Positions 62,038 to 64,000 of a stretch of DNA of 64,000 bases are shown here, piece by piece; within the stretch, counting starts at the first letter, position 1; every line of letters begins with the position of its first letter. A model generated the notes under the pieces. The model was not told the DNA's origin, searched no databases, and saw only the letters and a list, made by a program, of their open reading frames with translations. The translations under genes and the position numbers were made by a program. The DNA is taken from the NCBI GenBank assembly GCA_963831235.1, contig CAWHPS010000061.1, positions 62,001 to 126,000 of the forward strand, given 5' to 3'. This DNA comes from CAWHPS01 sp963831235 (lineage in GTDB: Bacteria > Fibrobacterota > OXYB2-FULL-49-7 > JAEUSG01).

Positions 62038-62071
62038 ACCTTTTCAATAAACATTTAAAAAGGAGCAGCCC

Positions 62072-62851
62072 ATGCCCCCACTCTGGTCCGGTTCAATCAG
62101 TTTCGGGCTCGTGAATATCCCGGTTAAATTATTGAGCGGTTCCAAAAGCAGCACGCTTGATTTGGATATGCTAAGAAAAGGTGACCTCTGTCCTGTGAAA
62201 TACGAACGAGTTTGCCGTGCGGATAATAAACCAATTCCTTACGAAGACATAGTAAAAGGATATAAAAACAAAGATGGTGAATACGTGGTCCTGACTGAGA
62301 AAGACTTCGAAGACGCCAATGTCCAAAGAACAAAGAGCATAGAGCTTTTGGCTTTTGTCAAAGAAGAACAGATCGAATCCATTTACTATGAAAAGCCATA
62401 CTTCCTCGAACCCGAGGAATCAGCAGAAAAACCATACGCGGTACTACGCGAGGCATTGCGCAAATCCAAGAGAATCGGGATCGCACGGTTTGTCATCCAT
62501 AACCGTGAACACCTGGGCGCGCTTAAACCCTGGGGGAATATGATCCTCCTTAACCAACTGCGTTTTCAGGAAGAAATACGAAGCATTGAAAAGCTATCGC
62601 TTCCGGGCAGTGAAGCTGTTAGGGAAAAGGAGATTGAGATGGCCGTGGAACTGATAGGTCATCTTGCCGCGGATTTTAAACCCAAGGCATACAAGGACAC
62701 TTATATCGAAGATCTAAAGCAAATCATCGAAAAAAAGGCAAAGGGTCTTAAGATTCAACCTCATGAAAAGGCCCCTCGCCCAAGTAAGACAAAGGATCTT
62801 ATGGCATTGCTTAAGGCCAGCATGAAAGAGAGTCTTAAAAAGGCTGCATGA
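62072..62851 (+). CDS. ku: Bacterial Ku protein (non-homologous end joining)
   Basis: 259 residues, normal length. The Ku core begins PLWSGSISFGLVNIPVKLL and includes CPVKYERVCRADNKPIPYED, VLTEKDFEDANVQRTKSIEL and PYAVLREALRKSKRIGIARF. The C-terminus is basic (KTKDLMALLKASMKESLKK), as expected for DNA and LigD contacts. It binds double-strand ends and recruits LigD, whose gene overlaps by four bases. Confidence 0.95.
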   Translation: MPPLWSGSISFGLVNIPVKLLSGSKSSTLDLDMLRKGDLCPVKYERVCRADNKPIPYEDIVKGYKNKDGEYVVLTEKDFEDANVQRTKSIELLAFVKEEQIESIYYEKPYFLEPEESAEKPYAVLREALRKSKRIGIARFVIHNREHLGALKPWGNMILLNQLRFQEEIRSIEKLSLPGSEAVREKEIEMAVELIGHLAADFKPKAYKDTYIEDLKQIIEKKAKGLKIQPHEKAPRPSKTKDLMALLKASMKESLKKAA

Positions 62852-64000
62852 GTCTTTCAATCTATCGTTCAAAGCGTAATTTCAAAAGGACCTCTGAACC
62901 CGATGGTCTTAACAGCCATCAGAATCGGGGGCTCCGTTTTGTTGTGCAAAAACATGAATCCAGGAGATTGCATTTTGATCTCAGGTTGGAACTTAACGGG
63001 GTTTTCAAAAGCTGGGCAGTTCCAAAAGGACCGTCAATGGACCCGGCAATCAAGCATTTAGCCGTGGCAGTTGACGATCATCCGCTGGAGTATGGAAAAT
63101 TCGAAGGCAGTATTCCGGAAGGAAGTTATGGTGCAGGCGATGTTGAAATATGGGACAGCAGGAACTTATCATGCCACGGACACAACGGATCCGAAGGAAA
63201 GCGAAAAGCTGTTACGAAAAGGCTATAAAAAGGGCCATTTGGATTTTGTTCTTCTTGGCAAGCGCTTTAAAGGCGGGTTTGCACTCGTTCGCACAAGTAT
63301 GGGAGGTGATCGCAATTGGCTTTTAATCAAAAAGAAAGATGGATTCACAAAGGCCGGCGTATCCCCTGAAGAAAAGGAATACAATCGCGCCCATGCGGAA
63401 AGGGAGGCTGCGCGAAAGGCAAAAAATAAGCCTCGACCGTCAAACATTGTTGAACCCATGCTTGCGCATCTTGTTAAGGAACCCTTTTCACGCCGCGGAT
63501 GGCTTTTTGAGATCAAATGGGATGGATATCGGGCCGTTGCTGAAATAAACCATGGAAAGGTGAATGTTTATTCGCGTAATGGAAACTCATTTAATGGAAA
63601 GTATCCTTATATTGAAAATGATCTTAAAACCCTCGGATTACAAGCGATTCTTGATGGTGAAATCGTTGTCCTTGATGATGAAGGAAGGTCGCGCTTTGAA
63701 CTTCTGCAGAACTATCTAAAGACAGGAAATGGAAACCCGCAATATCAGGTTTTTGACATTCTTGAGTTCGATCATAAAAATCTCAGGAATTACCCCCTTT
63801 TTGAACGCAAACAACTTCTTGAAAAGGCTGTTGCAGGCCTTCAAAATGTCCATTATAGCGATCATATGATTGAAAAAGGAGAGGAGTTTCTTAAAGAGGC
63901 GCAGAAAAAAGGTCTCGAAGGTGTGATGGGGAAACGGGCAAAGAGTCTTTACCATGATGGCAAACGGTCGTGGGATTGGCTAAAAGTAAAAGTTCCATTG
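62848..64000 (+). pseudogene. ligD: LigD: phosphoesterase plus ligase domains, frameshifted and cut by the window end
   Basis: The first frame (62848-63228) holds the 3'-phosphoesterase domain: KHESRRLHFDLRLELNG, VPKGPSMDP, EGSIPEGSYGAGDVEIWDS. The frame then shifts. Dropping one A near 63160 continues as DSGTYHATDTTDPKESEK into GHLDFVLLGKRFKGGFALV and the ATP-dependent ligase domain, with the adenylation motif EIKWDGYRA (about 63510-63535) and EGVMGKRA, open to base 64000. It is either inactivated or a sequence error. No polymerase domain lies N-terminal; it could follow outside the window. Confidence 0.85.

Noticed and set aside
1..64000. CRISPR arrays, tRNA and rRNA genes
   Set aside because: No regularly spaced repeats and no cloverleaf or rRNA-like segment were recognised by eye; a covariance search was not possible, so a missed tRNA cannot be ruled out.

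Overview
The window reads as chromosome of a Gram-negative, menaquinone-using anaerobe or facultative bacterium, most likely a member of Fibrobacterota (Chitinispirillia/Chitinivibrionia-like). Grounds for this are inference from gene content: a TIGR02147-type regulator (a family expanded in Fibrobacter) overlapping a lipoprotein gene, large secreted proteins ending in FlgD/type-IX-like C-terminal sorting domains, outer-membrane export and bridge proteins (Wza-like, YdbH/YnbE), a UbiE methyltransferase, and moderate G+C. No rRNA, tRNA or CRISPR array was recognised.

Layout. (1) 1-15010, plus strand: one tightly packed exopolysaccharide operon: glycosyltransferases, polysaccharide deacetylase, asparagine-synthase-like amidotransferase, flippase, O-antigen polymerase/ligase, FemAB/GNAT-like transferase, secreted beta-helix protein, pyruvyl transferase, outer-membrane export protein and a Wzc-type tyrosine kinase. 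One glycosyltransferase is frameshifted. (2) 15042-15355: a nested inverted-repeat element with two hairpins whose loops are complementary. (3) 15458-21240: UbiE, then an accessory stretch with an ATPase/TOPRIM-like pair resembling OLD/PARIS-type defence, the scar of a broken MNT/HepT toxin-antitoxin module, and TPR and SEC-C proteins. (4) 21360-24573, minus: a STAS protein, acyl carrier protein, ketosynthase and type III polyketide synthase in one operon, probably for a phenolic or pyrone lipid. (5) 24837-26704: VapBC, a small Cys-rich protein and a LuxR-type regulator. (6) 26725-33776: three large cell-surface or secreted proteins and a TIGR02147 regulator with a palindromic operator candidate. 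(7) 34117-37185: two Hsp20 genes and a second beta-helix protein. (8) 37688-51858: a lipid-transport neighbourhood (AI-2E/PerM-like, PqiA-like, YdbL, YnbE, YdbH, PAP2, DUF3943). ydbH is broken by an ISL3-family element that is itself broken by a third element, and a separate IS66 element sits in its last codons. All three insertions have exact target duplications, and removing them restores open frames. (9) 52047-58224: a metallophosphoesterase and an outer-membrane protein; on the minus strand two GT28-like glycosyltransferases, an ABC exporter and four tiny membrane proteins. (10) 58389-64000: BON, PRC-barrel, lytic transglycosylase, MsrAB, Ku and LigD (frameshifted and cut by the window end), a stress/DNA-repair block.

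A common thread is regulation: seven sites with GG-N10-GC spacing, and an eighth with GT at -12, typical of sigma-54 promoters, stand about 50-150 bases before the first genes of seven operons and of the Hsp20 set. They link the polyketide operon, envelope-lipid genes, tiny membrane peptides and stress proteins into one proposed sigma-54 regulon. Non-coding calls and start choices come from reading the sequence by eye; no database search was run.
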